From the NCBI GenBank assembly GCA_964634355.1, contig CAZWIF010000036.1, forward strand, positions 1 through 13,618: DNA of 13,618 nucleotides, given 5' to 3'. The notes below the pieces were generated by a model that worked only from the letters and a program-made list of their open reading frames with translations, searched no databases and was not told the origin of the DNA. Origin of the DNA: CAKPSH01 sp964634355. GTDB taxonomy: Bacteria; Bacillota; Clostridia; TANB77; CAG-508. This document shows positions 1-8,074 of this stretch, piece by piece (position 1 is the stretch's first letter; the number at the start of each line of letters is the position of its first letter). Position numbers and translations under genes: made by a program.

Positions 1-2343
1 TCCTTCATATTCTACTGTTAATGTTATCTTTCCTATCTCACTATTATCAAACCCTGTTACTGTTATATTTTCATTTGTTAAACTTATTGTATCTGTTGTT
101 TCATCATTATATGTTACTGTTATTATTCCGCCTGTTAAGTCCACATTCTCATAATTTTGAATATAACTCGTTTTCGTTGGTAATGTTGTTACTTCTATTT
201 TGCTTATTTGTTTTTCTCTTTCAGTTGCATATTCCATTGTAGGTCTTAATACTACATAATAGTCTTTTCCTAATAGTGTTCTTAAATCTGTAAATTCAGT
301 ACTTATATTTTTAATATTTCCACTATCATCAAGTCCAATAAATCCTGAATAACTTGCACCATTTACAGTTATTGCATCTTCATCACTTATGTATATTAAA
401 TAATATGTTCCATCTTCTGTTTCATACGTTACACTATCACTTGTTGTTTGGGTGTTTTGATATACTAATACATCTCCTGTTTGAAAATTTTCTTCATAAA
501 TAGTTGTTTCTCTTTGGCTTCTTCCTTGTGTTCTAGATGATGTGTTTTCCCAACATTTTAAATAAACTGTTCCTGAACTATTTGTATATAAAGCTCCCCA
601 ATAATCCTTTAATACCATATTATAGAATTCATCATCTTCATTTATATATACTGTTGGTTTATTTGAACTTCCATCTGGATAATATTGCATACCAGCTCTT
701 GAAATAACTAAATTTGTTATATCAAAATTTTCCAAACTTAAATCCATATTTAGAGCATTTTTGTATATTTCTGAAATAAAATCTTCTCCTGTATAGCTTG
801 AAGATATTGTATCTTCAGTATTAGCAACAATTTCTTTTATTTCATCACTATTTAAATTACTTGAAATTATATTATTAACTGTTGCAGACGGAATTCCTGC
901 TACTGTTCCTGTTGAATTTATTTGCTTTCCTAAAATATTTATATCATTTTTTACTTTTACACTATATTTTATTTCTTTAGTTTCTCCAGCTTCTAGTCCT
1001 GATATTGTCCAAGTAATTTTGCCATCATTTACAGTTCCATTAGAGCTATCCACTATATCTACATAATCTGAGATATTCTCCACTATATCAAAACTACTAT
1101 AAGTACTATCACTATTGTTTGTAACTTTTATTGTATATGTGATTGTGTCTCCTAATTCAACAACAGAATTATTGAATACATCAACTGTTTTATCTATATC
1201 AATTTTGCTATATTCTATTCTAGATAATGTTGAATCTGTTATTTCATAATCTGTTAAAGTTCTTTCTGTATAGGTATAACCAAATGTTGCAGATGAATCG
1301 CTTGAACATGAAGCATAATAGTACTTACCTGTGTAATTTCCACTTTCATCTCTAAGTAATGGTCTTAAAATTGTCATATATGATGAATTTCTCAGATTAT
1401 AAATAAGTGAATTTCTTGAACTATCATCTGATATTTTTAATGCAGACGATAATCTAAATTCCCTAAAAGTCCCTTCAGTAATTTCTGTAACTTCATTATC
1501 TTTGGCAAGATAACTTAATCCTTTGGTAATTTTAGTTGTTTTTTGTTCATAATTAGAAGTTGATTCGCGAATTACCGCATCAGTTGGATTGCCGTCACTA
1601 TCATAAATAATTTCATATACCATAACAGCATGTCCACTAGAATTGTCACTCGATCTATAGCAAACTATATCTCCAATTTGCAAATCATATTCTGTTAAAA
1701 GAACTTGTGCATATTCTGCTCTTCCCGAAACAGTTGATAAATCTATATTCTTTTCATTTCCATTATTATCATAAAAAAACTTATTTCCATCATCATCTGT
1801 TGTTTGTTCCCAAAATTCTACAACATCATTTGTCATTATATTGTTTGCATCATAATATTTTTGACCATATGCAACAATTTTAGTTGTAAAGTCTGGTATT
1901 TGCATTCCAAAAGCTTGATAATATACAGAATATGTAAAATCACTGCAAACACTATAAATAGTATGTTGTGAAGTTGCTTCTTCTGGAGAATATATAAATG
2001 ATTTTCGATATGAACAATACTGTGCATAAATGCTTTTATTATAATATGCATCAGCTACTTCTTGAATTGCCTCTTGATTTACATTTAATGTTATCTCATC
2101 TTTAAATGTTGATATATATTCTTCATTTTCTTCTAAAGAAATGGATTCTGTTTCATCAAATTCAATTTCCTGCTCTGTTTCTAAATACGCCTCATATTCA
2201 TCGAGAAAAACTTCCGAATTTACTTCATTAACCTGTTTATTCTCTTTGGCATTTTGAATATATATCAATACTATTAATATATATATCATCAATACTATAA
2301 TAAATAATTTGATATTTCTTTTCTTTTTATTAGCATTATTCAT
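1..2343 (-). CDS. Membrane-anchored surface protein: NlpC/P60-like peptidase domain, degenerate second copy, DUF11 and Ig-like (Big_3) domains; partial, 3' end outside window
   Basis: The frame is open from the ATG at 2343 to the window edge (781 codons, no stop), so the C-terminus is missing. Residues 11-29 form one hydrophobic segment after a KKKR stretch, which suggests an N-terminal membrane anchor with the rest outside the cell. Residues about 125-265 look like an NlpC/P60-type cysteine peptidase: Cys133 in a VCSDF context, then IGDIV (223-227) and GHAVMVY with His238. Residues about 378-490 resemble a DUF11 domain. Residues about 525-700 repeat the layout of the first domain (TGDVLVY, then an LRP end motif) but lack the Cys and His, so this copy is probably not catalytic. 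From about 710 a Big_3-type Ig-like domain begins (PTKTSY, DLTGG). A likely role is peptidoglycan cleavage or wall adhesion; the substrate is unknown. The SD is GAAAGGT at 2355-2361. WalR-like boxes lie upstream. Confidence 0.85.
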   Translation of the reverse strand, partial: MNNANKKKRNIKLFIIVLMIYILIVLIYIQNAKENKQVNEVNSEVFLDEYEAYLETEQEIEFDETESISLEENEEYISTFKDEITLNVNQEAIQEVADAYYNKSIYAQYCSYRKSFIYSPEEATSQHTIYSVCSDFTYSVYYQAFGMQIPDFTTKIVAYGQKYYDANNIMTNDVVEFWEQTTDDDGNKFFYDNNGNEKNIDLSTVSGRAEYAQVLLTEYDLQIGDIVCYRSSDNSSGHAVMVYEIIYDSDGNPTDAVIRESTSNYEQKTTKITKGLSYLAKDNEVTEITEGTFREFRLSSALKISDDSSRNSLIYNLRNSSYMTILRPLLRDESGNYTGKYYYASCSSDSSATFGYTYTERTLTDYEITDSTLSRIEYSKIDIDKTVDVFNNSVVELGDTITYTIKVTNNSDSTYSSFDIVENISDYVDIVDSSNGTVNDGKITWTISGLEAGETKEIKYSVKVKNDINILGKQINSTGTVAGIPSATVNNIISSNLNSDEIKEIVANTEDTISSSYTGEDFISEIYKNALNMDLSLENFDITNLVISRAGMQYYPDGSSNKPTVYINEDDEFYNMVLKDYWGALYTNSSGTVYLKCWENTSSRTQGRSQRETTIYEENFQTGDVLVYQNTQTTSDSVTYETEDGTYYLIYISDEDAITVNGASYSGFIGLDDSGNIKNISTEFTDLRTLLGKDYYVVLRPTMEYATEREKQISKIEVTTLPTKTSYIQNYENVDLTGGIITVTYNDETTDTISLTNENITVTGFDNSEIGKITLTVEYEG

Positions 2344-2426
2344 TTTAAATCATTACCTTTCATTAGTGTAAAATGTTTTGAATTTATATTGACCTTTAAA
2401 GTTTACTTTATCTCCTATTTTAATTT

Positions 2427-2455
2427 ATTATATCATATCAGCTTTTTTATTTCTA
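2427..2455 (-). promoter_or_regulatory. Sigma-A-type promoter of the NlpC/P60-like gene
   Basis: Read on the minus strand there is TAGAAA (2450-2455, 4/6 to the -35 consensus), a 17-bp spacer and a perfect TATAAT (2427-2432). This is 83 bases upstream of the ATG at 2343. Confidence 0.55.
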
Positions 2456-2534
2456 TATGATATTTAAACCTCCAATATATATTCAATCGCCATATATGTT
2501 CTCTCCAAAAACTTTGTAGGTTTTATGATATTTT

Positions 2535-2574
2535 ATTACATTTATATTACATTTGTATTACGTTTTTTGTTACT
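2535..2574 (-). promoter_or_regulatory. WalR-like operator array, 11-bp period
   Basis: On the minus strand there are TGTAAT at 2540-2535 and 2551-2546, CGTAAT at 2562-2557 and AGTAAC at 2574-2569. The first two form a perfect TGTWAH-N5-TGTWAH direct repeat, the consensus known for WalR/YycF in B. subtilis. The array starts about 80 bp upstream of the predicted -35 of the NlpC/P60-like gene. That is farther than usual, so an unseen closer promoter is possible. Confidence 0.5.
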
Positions 2575-2604
2575 TCCTTCCTTCTATTTTTTATTTCTTC
2601 CCAA

Positions 2605-2648
2605 AATCATTAAATAAATGCAATCTAATATAGTATCAGATTGCATTT
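2605..2648 (-). terminator. ftsZ: Probable intrinsic terminator after ftsZ
   Basis: A perfect 11-bp inverted repeat (arms 2616-2626 and 2638-2648, 11-nt loop) lies 13 bases past the ftsZ stop. In the direction of transcription it is followed by a T-rich but interrupted tail (ATTTAATGATTTT). Confidence 0.65.
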
Positions 2649-2660
2649 AAAGTGTTATAT

Positions 2661-3794
2661 TTATTTATTTAATCCTTTGTTCTTTCTTAAAAATGATGGT
2701 ATATCTAAGTCTTGTGAATTACCATTTGCACTTTCTACAGATGCTGGAATTGGATTTATTTTTTGTTCCCATGCTTTTGATACGATTTGATCTGCTCCCA
2801 TTCTTGCAAATGGTGTTCTTGGTTCCTCATCAGCAAATCCTGTAGCTATTACTGTGATTAATATCTCATCCTCCAACGATTCATCTATTACTGTACCAAA
2901 TATAATATTTGCTTCTGGATCTACACTTCTTTGTACAAGTTCTGCTGCTGTATTTACCTCTTGCAATCCTAAAGAGCTTGAACCTGTTATATTTATAATA
3001 ACTCCTCTAGCACCTTCTATTGATGTTTCAAGTAAAGGACTTTGGATAGCTTCTTTTGCTGCATCCTCTGCTCTATTCTCTCCTGATGCTCTTCCTATAC
3101 CCATATGAGCCATACCTGTATTTAACATTATAGTTTTGACATCTGCGAAATCCAAATTTACAAGTCCTGGATTAGCAATCAAATCTGATATACCTTGTAC
3201 ACCTTGTCTTAATACATCATCAGCCATTCTAAAAGCTTCTATAATTGATGTTTTTCTGTCTATTATTTGTAATAACTTATCGTTAGGGATAACGACTAAT
3301 GTATCTACTTTAGTTTTCAAGCTCTCAATTCCACGTTCAGCTTGAGCAAGTCGTTTCTTTCCTTCGAATGTAAATGGTTTTGTAACAACTCCTATTGTTA
3401 ATATTCCCATTTCTTTTGCACATGCTGCAACTGTTGGTGCAGCACCTGTACCTGTTCCTCCTCCCATTCCGGCAGTAACAAATACCATATCTGCTCCACG
3501 TAGTGACTCTGCAATTTCTGATTTATTCTCTTCTGCTGATTGAGCTCCAACATTAGGATCAGCTCCTGCTCCAAGTCCTCTAGTTATTTTTTCTCCTATT
3601 TGTATTCTTGTTGAAGCCTTTGAAATTTGTAAAGCTTGCTTGTCTGTATTGACTGCAATAAACTCTACTCCTTTTATTCCTGAATCAATCATTCTATTAA
3701 CAGCATTGTTTCCTCCACCGCCGACACCAATTACTTTTATTACAGCAGTTCCTTCATTTAGTCTACTTAAATCTTCATCATTATATTCTAACAT
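2661..3794 (-). CDS. ftsZ: Cell division protein FtsZ
   Basis: FtsZ is the tubulin-like GTPase that forms the cytoplasmic Z-ring. Numbered from the chosen start, GVGGGGNN lies at about 23-30 and the tubulin signature GGGTGTG at about 111-117. NLDFADV is the T7 catalytic loop. The end carries DLDIPSFLRKNKG, matching the conserved C-terminal peptide that binds FtsA and other partners. At 377 residues the length is normal. Two ATGs are adjacent (3797 and 3794). The AGGAGG at 3802-3807 is 4 bases from the first and 7 from the second, and the resulting MLEY start is typical of clostridial FtsZ, so I take 3794. The gene follows ftsA after 17 bases and ends in a hairpin terminator. The C-terminal linker is short. 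Confidence 0.98.
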   Translation of the reverse strand: MLEYNDEDLSRLNEGTAVIKVIGVGGGGNNAVNRMIDSGIKGVEFIAVNTDKQALQISKASTRIQIGEKITRGLGAGADPNVGAQSAEENKSEIAESLRGADMVFVTAGMGGGTGTGAAPTVAACAKEMGILTIGVVTKPFTFEGKKRLAQAERGIESLKTKVDTLVVIPNDKLLQIIDRKTSIIEAFRMADDVLRQGVQGISDLIANPGLVNLDFADVKTIMLNTGMAHMGIGRASGENRAEDAAKEAIQSPLLETSIEGARGVIINITGSSSLGLQEVNTAAELVQRSVDPEANIIFGTVIDESLEDEILITVIATGFADEEPRTPFARMGADQIVSKAWEQKINPIPASVESANGNSQDLDIPSFLRKNKGLNK

Positions 3795-3811
3795 CATTAT
3801 TCCTCCTCAAA

Positions 3812-5044
3812 TTAACTATAAAAGAATTCTTTCATTCTTTCAAAAACCATTTTCAAAATATTTTCTTCTTTTGAAGTGTCTATTGAACTTGAGACTGATT
3901 TTGCAAATGGCTTTGATGCAATATACCTAACTAGTGCATATGCTGTTCTATAGCTTGGTCTGATTGTACTTACTAATCTTCCCGTTGATATCTTTACAGG
4001 GATATTTAAAGCAATTTTTCCAGCTACATCACTTTTATTGATGTTTGCTATACCTTGTCCAGTCAATACAACGTTATTTATTTTAGGTTTTATACCTTGA
4101 ACCATTATGTCTTTATTAACCAAAGCAAACATTTCCTCAATTCTTGCTTCAATAATCTCTATTAGTTCTGAGCTTCTTATTGTTTTATTTTTCGAATCAC
4201 CAATATATGTATTTAAAAATATTTCATTATCATTATCGATAAAAGACTTTAGAGCTAGTCCATATTGTCTTTTCAGTTTATCTGCCTCTTCATCACTAAT
4301 ATTTAAGACTAAAGATATGTCCCTAGTTATTGTATCTCCTCCTATTGGAATGGTATTAGTATATACAAATTTATTTCCTTCAAATACACCAATATCGATA
4401 TTTCCAGCTCCTACATCCAATAACATAATATTATCATTTAATTCGTTTCTGTCTAACACAAGGTTTCTCTCCGCAAGAGTAACCGGTACCAAACCGTCAA
4501 TTTTTTCTATCCCTGCTTTTCTAAATATAGAAGATAATTGTTTCAGGTATTCTTTATCCAATAATATTATTTGTGCTTGTACAGTAAGAGTAGCAGTAAA
4601 AGCACCTATTGGGTCTTGCACTACATCTCCATTTTCTAAAATAAAACATTCAGGTACAACATCTATTACGGTCTTTCCCTCTGGAACTTCTATATCTTTT
4701 ACCATCATCATACTTGCACCAACATCTTTAATTGATATCCCTGCGTACTTGTCTTTTATTTCCTTAGTTGCCGAATTTTGAGCTATTGTTATATATTTTC
4801 CTGGAACTGTGACATACGCAGAATTTATCTTTAAATTGGCTTCATCTTCTGCATCCTGAATTGCCTTAGCAATTGATTTAGCAACTTCATCCTCATCAAT
4901 AATTTTACCTTTTCTAATTCCTTTACACTTTGCTTTAGTGGAAGAAATTATTTCAATTTGATTAAAATTATTAACTTCACCAACAATGGCTGATACTTTA
5001 GAAGTTCCTATATCTAAGCCGACAATTATATCACCTATTGCCAA
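3812..5044 (-). CDS. ftsA: Cell division protein FtsA
   Basis: FtsA is an actin-like ATPase that tethers FtsZ to the membrane. GLDIGTSK (residues 9-16) is the phosphate-1 motif, LLDVGAGNIDIG (about 208-219) is phosphate-2, and TGQGIANI (about 327-334) is the adenosine motif. The last residues, including ILKMVFERMKEFF, form the amphipathic membrane-targeting helix. The frame opens further upstream (to 5161), but that extension is unlike FtsA. The TTG at 5044 has GGAGG 8 bases before it and gives MAIGDIIVGLDIGTS, so I use this TTG start (410 residues). A promoter and a WalR-like array lie just upstream, inside the spurious extension. It is probably co-transcribed with ftsZ. Confidence 0.96.
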   Translation of the reverse strand: MAIGDIIVGLDIGTSKVSAIVGEVNNFNQIEIISSTKAKCKGIRKGKIIDEDEVAKSIAKAIQDAEDEANLKINSAYVTVPGKYITIAQNSATKEIKDKYAGISIKDVGASMMMVKDIEVPEGKTVIDVVPECFILENGDVVQDPIGAFTATLTVQAQIILLDKEYLKQLSSIFRKAGIEKIDGLVPVTLAERNLVLDRNELNDNIMLLDVGAGNIDIGVFEGNKFVYTNTIPIGGDTITRDISLVLNISDEEADKLKRQYGLALKSFIDNDNEIFLNTYIGDSKNKTIRSSELIEIIEARIEEMFALVNKDIMVQGIKPKINNVVLTGQGIANINKSDVAGKIALNIPVKISTGRLVSTIRPSYRTAYALVRYIASKPFAKSVSSSIDTSKEENILKMVFERMKEFFYS

Positions 5045-5083
5045 TTTTTTCTCCTCCAATTTTATATATTTTCTATGTCTTAA

Positions 5084-5112
5084 AGAATATAATATTTTTA
5101 ATAAAAAGTCAA
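5084..5112 (-). promoter_or_regulatory. ftsA: Promoter of ftsA-ftsZ
   Basis: Minus strand: TTGACT (5107-5112, 5/6 to consensus). The -10 is either TATTCT after 17 bp (5084-5089) or TATATT after 15 bp (5086-5091). It sits about 40 bases upstream of the TTG start of ftsA, so ftsAZ can be transcribed independently of sbp. Confidence 0.6.
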
Positions 5113-5120
5113 TAGAAAGT

Positions 5121-5159
5121 CGTAATATTTTTGTAATATTTTTGCAACATTTTTGTAAC
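5121..5159 (+). promoter_or_regulatory. WalR-like operator array upstream of ftsA, 11-bp period
   Basis: Four hexamers spaced exactly 11 bp: CGTAAT (5121), TGTAAT (5132), TGCAAC (5143) and TGTAAC (5154), each separated by ATTTT. They match TGTWAH-N5-TGTWAH with one mismatch in units 1 and 3. The array starts 8 bp upstream of the ftsA -35. In B. subtilis ftsAZ is a known WalR (YycF) target. The phased A/T tracts should also bend the DNA. Confidence 0.55.
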
Positions 5160-5289
5160 AAAGTCTTAATGTATTGATTTCTCTAACTTTTTGAATTTTG
5201 TGACTTTATTTTAAATCTTAATCGAGCATAGTATGACCTAAATTTCTATACAAGTTCCTAGCTTTATACATACAATATGCCCTTGACCT

Positions 5290-5649
5290 CTAATCTTTAG
5301 AATTCTTCTTGTTCCATAACTTCTCAATATAATACTTTCTAATTATAGTTAAGTTTAAGAACATCCTATTAACAAATACTACAATGGCAGCTAAATATAT
5401 ATCTACGTTTAATTTATCTCCTAGATATGTAAGCAGCATTGATAATATTGCATTTCCAAAAAAACCTGATACAAACACTTTGAAATCAAAATTTCCCTTT
5501 AAACTTGCTGAAATTCCTCCAAATATAGAATCTAATGCAGCAATAATTGCTATTGCTAAATATCCTGAATATGTGTATGAAATTACAGGAGCATTCACTC
5601 CTAAAATCACACCTATTAAACACCCTACAATTATAGCTATTACTATCAA
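5290..5649 (-). CDS. sbp: Small basic membrane protein, DUF1290 (Sbp)
   Basis: About 119 residues with three hydrophobic segments. The family core is present: NAPVISYTYSGYLAIAIIAA, then ALDSIFGGISA, VSGFFGNAIL and LGDKLNVDIYLAAIV. The Sbp/DUF1290 family is membrane-embedded, sits between the DUF881 genes and ftsA in many Firmicutes, and has no established biochemical function. There is no ATG. A TTG at 5658 directly abuts the SD GAAAGGG (5659-5665), which leaves no spacing. The in-frame TTG at 5649 has 9 bases, so I prefer it; the longer form would add three residues. It follows the DUF881 gene by 24 bases or fewer and is probably co-transcribed with it. Confidence 0.88.
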   Translation of the reverse strand: MIVIAIIVGCLIGVILGVNAPVISYTYSGYLAIAIIAALDSIFGGISASLKGNFDFKVFVSGFFGNAILSMLLTYLGDKLNVDIYLAAIVVFVNRMFLNLTIIRKYYIEKLWNKKNSKD

Positions 5650-5673
5650 ATTTATCAACCCTTTCTTTTATAT

Positions 5674-6384
5674 TTATTGTACATAATCTAGTGTCATTTC
5701 TCCATCAAATTTATCTATAGTGATATTTTCCTCAGTCTTCATTGAAATTGTATATCCATTAGTTTTGTAAGTATCCAAGTATCCATTTTTTATGCTCAAT
5801 GCACTTTGTAAATATGTAAGGTCACCTATTGCTTTTATTGTATATGTAGAGGTTATTCTTTTTCCATTAACCATAATAAACTCTCCAACATCAACTATAT
5901 CTGTCATAGCAACTACTCTTTGATTGTTTATTGATATTGCTTCTGCCCCTGCTGAATATAATTCATTTACCAGCTCCATCAAATCTGTTGATGAAATAGT
6001 TATATTATCATTATCTGACATAGTGATAATTATACCTCCTCCCTCAACATCAGTAACACCTAACAACATCTTTGCATTTTTCAATTCTGATTCAAGTAAT
6101 TCTCCGGCTTCTTCATTTGACTCTATTGCATCTTGATATTCTTTTATTTTTTCTTTAGTAAGAGTTAATTCTTCATTTGCTTCTTCATATTTTTCCTTCC
6201 ACTCTGCTAATGCTTCCCTTAACTCGCTCTCTCTCATTGTTTCAATCTCTGCCACATCAATATTTTCAACTGTTTTAAACTGTATACACATTATATAAAC
6301 AATGATAAAACATATTATACTTATTGTTATAGCAACAATTAGCTTGCTTTTGTCTATATTCATTTTTTTCTTTTTCTTTGTCAT
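5674..6384 (-). CDS. DUF881 family membrane-anchored coiled-coil protein (YlxX/YlxW-like), second copy
   Basis: 236 residues: a Lys-rich N-terminus, one membrane segment (about 15-33), a Glu/Lys-rich coiled coil (about 42-95), then the extracytoplasmic DUF881 domain. Domain marks are GGGIIITMSDND, SAGAEAISINNQR and the turn INNQRVVAMTDI. The family is fixed next to sbp and ftsA in Firmicutes and is presumed to act at the division or wall machinery; its function is not established. The SD AAAGGA lies 10 bases before the ATG at 6384; the Met at residue 8 is an alternative start. It lies 20 bases after its paralogue and just before sbp. Confidence 0.9.
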   Translation of the reverse strand: MTKKKKKMNIDKSKLIVAITISIICFIIVYIMCIQFKTVENIDVAEIETMRESELREALAEWKEKYEEANEELTLTKEKIKEYQDAIESNEEAGELLESELKNAKMLLGVTDVEGGGIIITMSDNDNITISSTDLMELVNELYSAGAEAISINNQRVVAMTDIVDVGEFIMVNGKRITSTYTIKAIGDLTYLQSALSIKNGYLDTYKTNGYTISMKTEENITIDKFDGEMTLDYVQ

Positions 6385-6404
6385 ATAAAAGCAGTCCTTT
6401 CATT

Positions 6405-7118
6405 TTATTTTATAGTTGACATATATTTAGCAGTTAATACTTTATTATATTTCTGAATTGTAAGTTCAGAAGATTTCTCGACAGTGACTTTAATTCCTTG
6501 CTCTTCCATAATCCCAATATAAGAACCTGGTCTCGTTATACTACTTAGACTGGCTCTATTTCCTATTGCAGATATTACAAAAGGTGAATTAATTTTTTCT
6601 CCATTTACAGTTATAACCGAACCAGCACAATTAATATATGTTGTTGATACTACTCTTTGTCCATTAACCGAAATAGCTTCTGCACCAGCATTTTTTAGCT
6701 CATTAACAATTTCAATTATATCCGTATCATGTACTAATTCGTCTGTAAGATTTTCATCTTTTATACTAGCATTTTCATTATCTGATACAGTAATTACAAC
6801 TCCTTCTCCTGTAAGTTCTGTCAATCCTAATAATGCATTTATAGATTTAAGTTCTTGTTCCATTTCTGTATAATCATTATTATCACTTGTTGCCTCTTGT
6901 CTTATTTTTTCAAGGTCACTTTCGGCATCTTGTAATTCTGCATATACCGCTTCATATTTTTCTTTCCATTTTAATGCTTCATCTCTTAGGTCATTATTAG
7001 ATGTTCTTGTTATATTTGAAATAGAATTATCTTTTATTGTATTTACTTGAATTATTATTCCACTAGTCAATAATGCACACATAACACCTAATGTAATCGC
7101 TACCTGTTTTTTGTTCAT
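6405..7118 (-). CDS. DUF881 family membrane-anchored coiled-coil protein (YlxW-like), first copy
   Basis: 237 residues: one membrane segment (about 6-25), a coiled coil (about 45-95), then a DUF881 domain with GEGVVITVSDNE, NAGAEAISVNGQR and VITVNGEKI. It is clearly paralogous to the downstream gene: KNAGAEAISVNGQRVV here against YSAGAEAISINNQRVV there. The SD GAAAGGA lies 10 bases before the ATG. It begins a DUF881-DUF881-sbp group after a 155-bp gap behind ftsQ. That gap holds a possible promoter and a GC-rich palindrome. Confidence 0.9.
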   Translation of the reverse strand: MNKKQVAITLGVMCALLTSGIIIQVNTIKDNSISNITRTSNNDLRDEALKWKEKYEAVYAELQDAESDLEKIRQEATSDNNDYTEMEQELKSINALLGLTELTGEGVVITVSDNENASIKDENLTDELVHDTDIIEIVNELKNAGAEAISVNGQRVVSTTYINCAGSVITVNGEKINSPFVISAIGNRASLSSITRPGSYIGIMEEQGIKVTVEKSSELTIQKYNKVLTAKYMSTIK

Positions 7119-7169
7119 ATATTAATATTCCTTTCTTTTTATTAAATTGTTGTTTGTGGGGATGATTCC

Positions 7170-7198
7170 ATTATATTGTATAATTAATTAAACAAATA
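7170..7198 (-). promoter_or_regulatory. Possible promoter of the DUF881-sbp group
   Basis: A perfect TATAAT on the minus strand (7170-7175), 51 bases upstream of the ATG at 7118. The -35 is poor: TATTTG at 17 bp or TTGTTT at 14 bp. Confidence 0.35.
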
Positions 7199-7211
7199 TA
7201 TTATTTTCTCT

Positions 7212-7242
7212 GTAGGGGCAGGCCTTGCGTCTGCCCTTTTTT
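7212..7242 (+). terminator. GC-rich palindrome with plus-strand terminator form (REP-like)
   Basis: GGGCAG (7216-7221) pairs with CTGCCC (7231-7236), extended by C-G and G-U pairs to 8 bp around a 5-nt loop. Six T follow on the plus strand (7237-7242). As a terminator it works against the direction of all genes here; minus-strand transcripts get the hairpin but no T tract. Its GC content stands out from the AT-rich surroundings, as expected of a repeated intergenic palindrome. Confidence 0.6.
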
Positions 7243-7273
7243 GTAAAATTTTAATTATATTCATTTCTTCAAA

Positions 7274-8074
7274 TCATTTTGGTGAAAAATATACGTTATC
7301 CTGGTTTAAGTATATCGTACCAGGAACCCCTTCCAAATCATTTAAAAGATATTCCATATATAGCAATTTACTACTCAAATCACTAATGTCACCCAAGTAT
7401 ACCTCTTTACCTTCTTTTTCAAAAGTTAAAATATAATTAGATTTATTTGTTATATCTATTTTAGTTAAATCTCGATATATCCCTAAACTCTTCATAGAAT
7501 CTTTTATTTGTATTACATTTTGCAATTTTTCTAAATCTTCAGTCTTCAATCTATTTCCTTCTATTATATTCTCTATTTCTGTCGAAACTCCTGTTATTAT
7601 AGTTAAATCTAACTTTTCATTCGATTTTTCTAATATATATCCTTGGGTACTTATATATGCATATGTAAATTTTTCATCTTCTAAATATACTAAGTAAGAA
7701 ACTTTTCTTTCTTCTATTGTTATCTCTATGGTCGAAGGTAGCTTTCTTTTAATTGTTACCTTATCAACATATGCATTCTGTTTTATATTAGAAATAATTG
7801 TTGATTTCCTGAAATTAAATATATTCTCTTCTAAATTTAATCCTGACAAACTCATATATTCTTCTTCATCAAACTTTTCGTTTCCTGTAATTTTTATTTC
7901 AGTTATATTAAATATAGGTGACATTAATCCATATACAGTTAGACCAATTAATAAAGCCATACAAATAAATATTTTCAGTAAAATTCTAATCACTCGATAT
8001 TTTCTCATTCTTTTTTCTTTTTTAGTGGTCTTTTTTTGTTTAGGCTTTTGTTTCTCTTTTTGTTTCTTTTGCAT
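7274..8074 (-). CDS. ftsQ: Cell division protein FtsQ/DivIB
   Basis: 266 residues with the FtsQ/DivIB layout: a very basic cytoplasmic tail (1-30), one membrane segment (about 31-51), a POTRA domain (about 55-125, with FNITEIKITGNEKF and KRKLPSTIEITIEER), then the FtsQ beta domain to YLLNDLEGVPGTIYLN near the end. DivIB acts with FtsL and DivIC in the division complex outside the membrane. The ATG directly follows the murA stop (TAAATG), and the SD GAAGGTG lies inside the murA 3' end, so translation is probably coupled. No ftsL or divIC is seen in the window. Confidence 0.93.
   Translation of the reverse strand: MQKKQKEKQKPKQKKTTKKEKRMRKYRVIRILLKIFICMALLIGLTVYGLMSPIFNITEIKITGNEKFDEEEYMSLSGLNLEENIFNFRKSTIISNIKQNAYVDKVTIKRKLPSTIEITIEERKVSYLVYLEDEKFTYAYISTQGYILEKSNEKLDLTIITGVSTEIENIIEGNRLKTEDLEKLQNVIQIKDSMKSLGIYRDLTKIDITNKSNYILTFEKEGKEVYLGDISDLSSKLLYMEYLLNDLEGVPGTIYLNQDNVYFSPK

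Larger units (their letters stand above)
2344..2660. other. Intergenic region between ftsZ and the NlpC/P60-like gene
   Basis: This 317-bp AT-rich stretch holds, from the ftsZ side, a terminator hairpin, an array of TGTAAT-like hexamers with 11-bp period, and a sigma-A-type promoter for the downstream gene. A 9-codon open frame with an SD-like GGAG (2464-2493) is also there. I see no RNA gene or longer coding frame. Confidence 0.7.

Noticed and set aside
21..242. Plus-strand open frame at the left edge
   Set aside because: It is antisense to the continuous 781-codon minus-strand frame and its composition (runs of Leu and Phe) is that of a shadow; other plus-strand frames are rejected for the same reason.
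1836..2051. Minus-strand 71-codon frame inside the surface protein gene
   Set aside because: It is a different frame within the longer coding frame, with no SD or recognisable domain.
5045..5161. N-terminal extension of FtsA to 5161
   Set aside because: It overlaps the promoter and the 11-bp repeat array, is not FtsA-like, and a TTG with an ideal SD lies at 5044.
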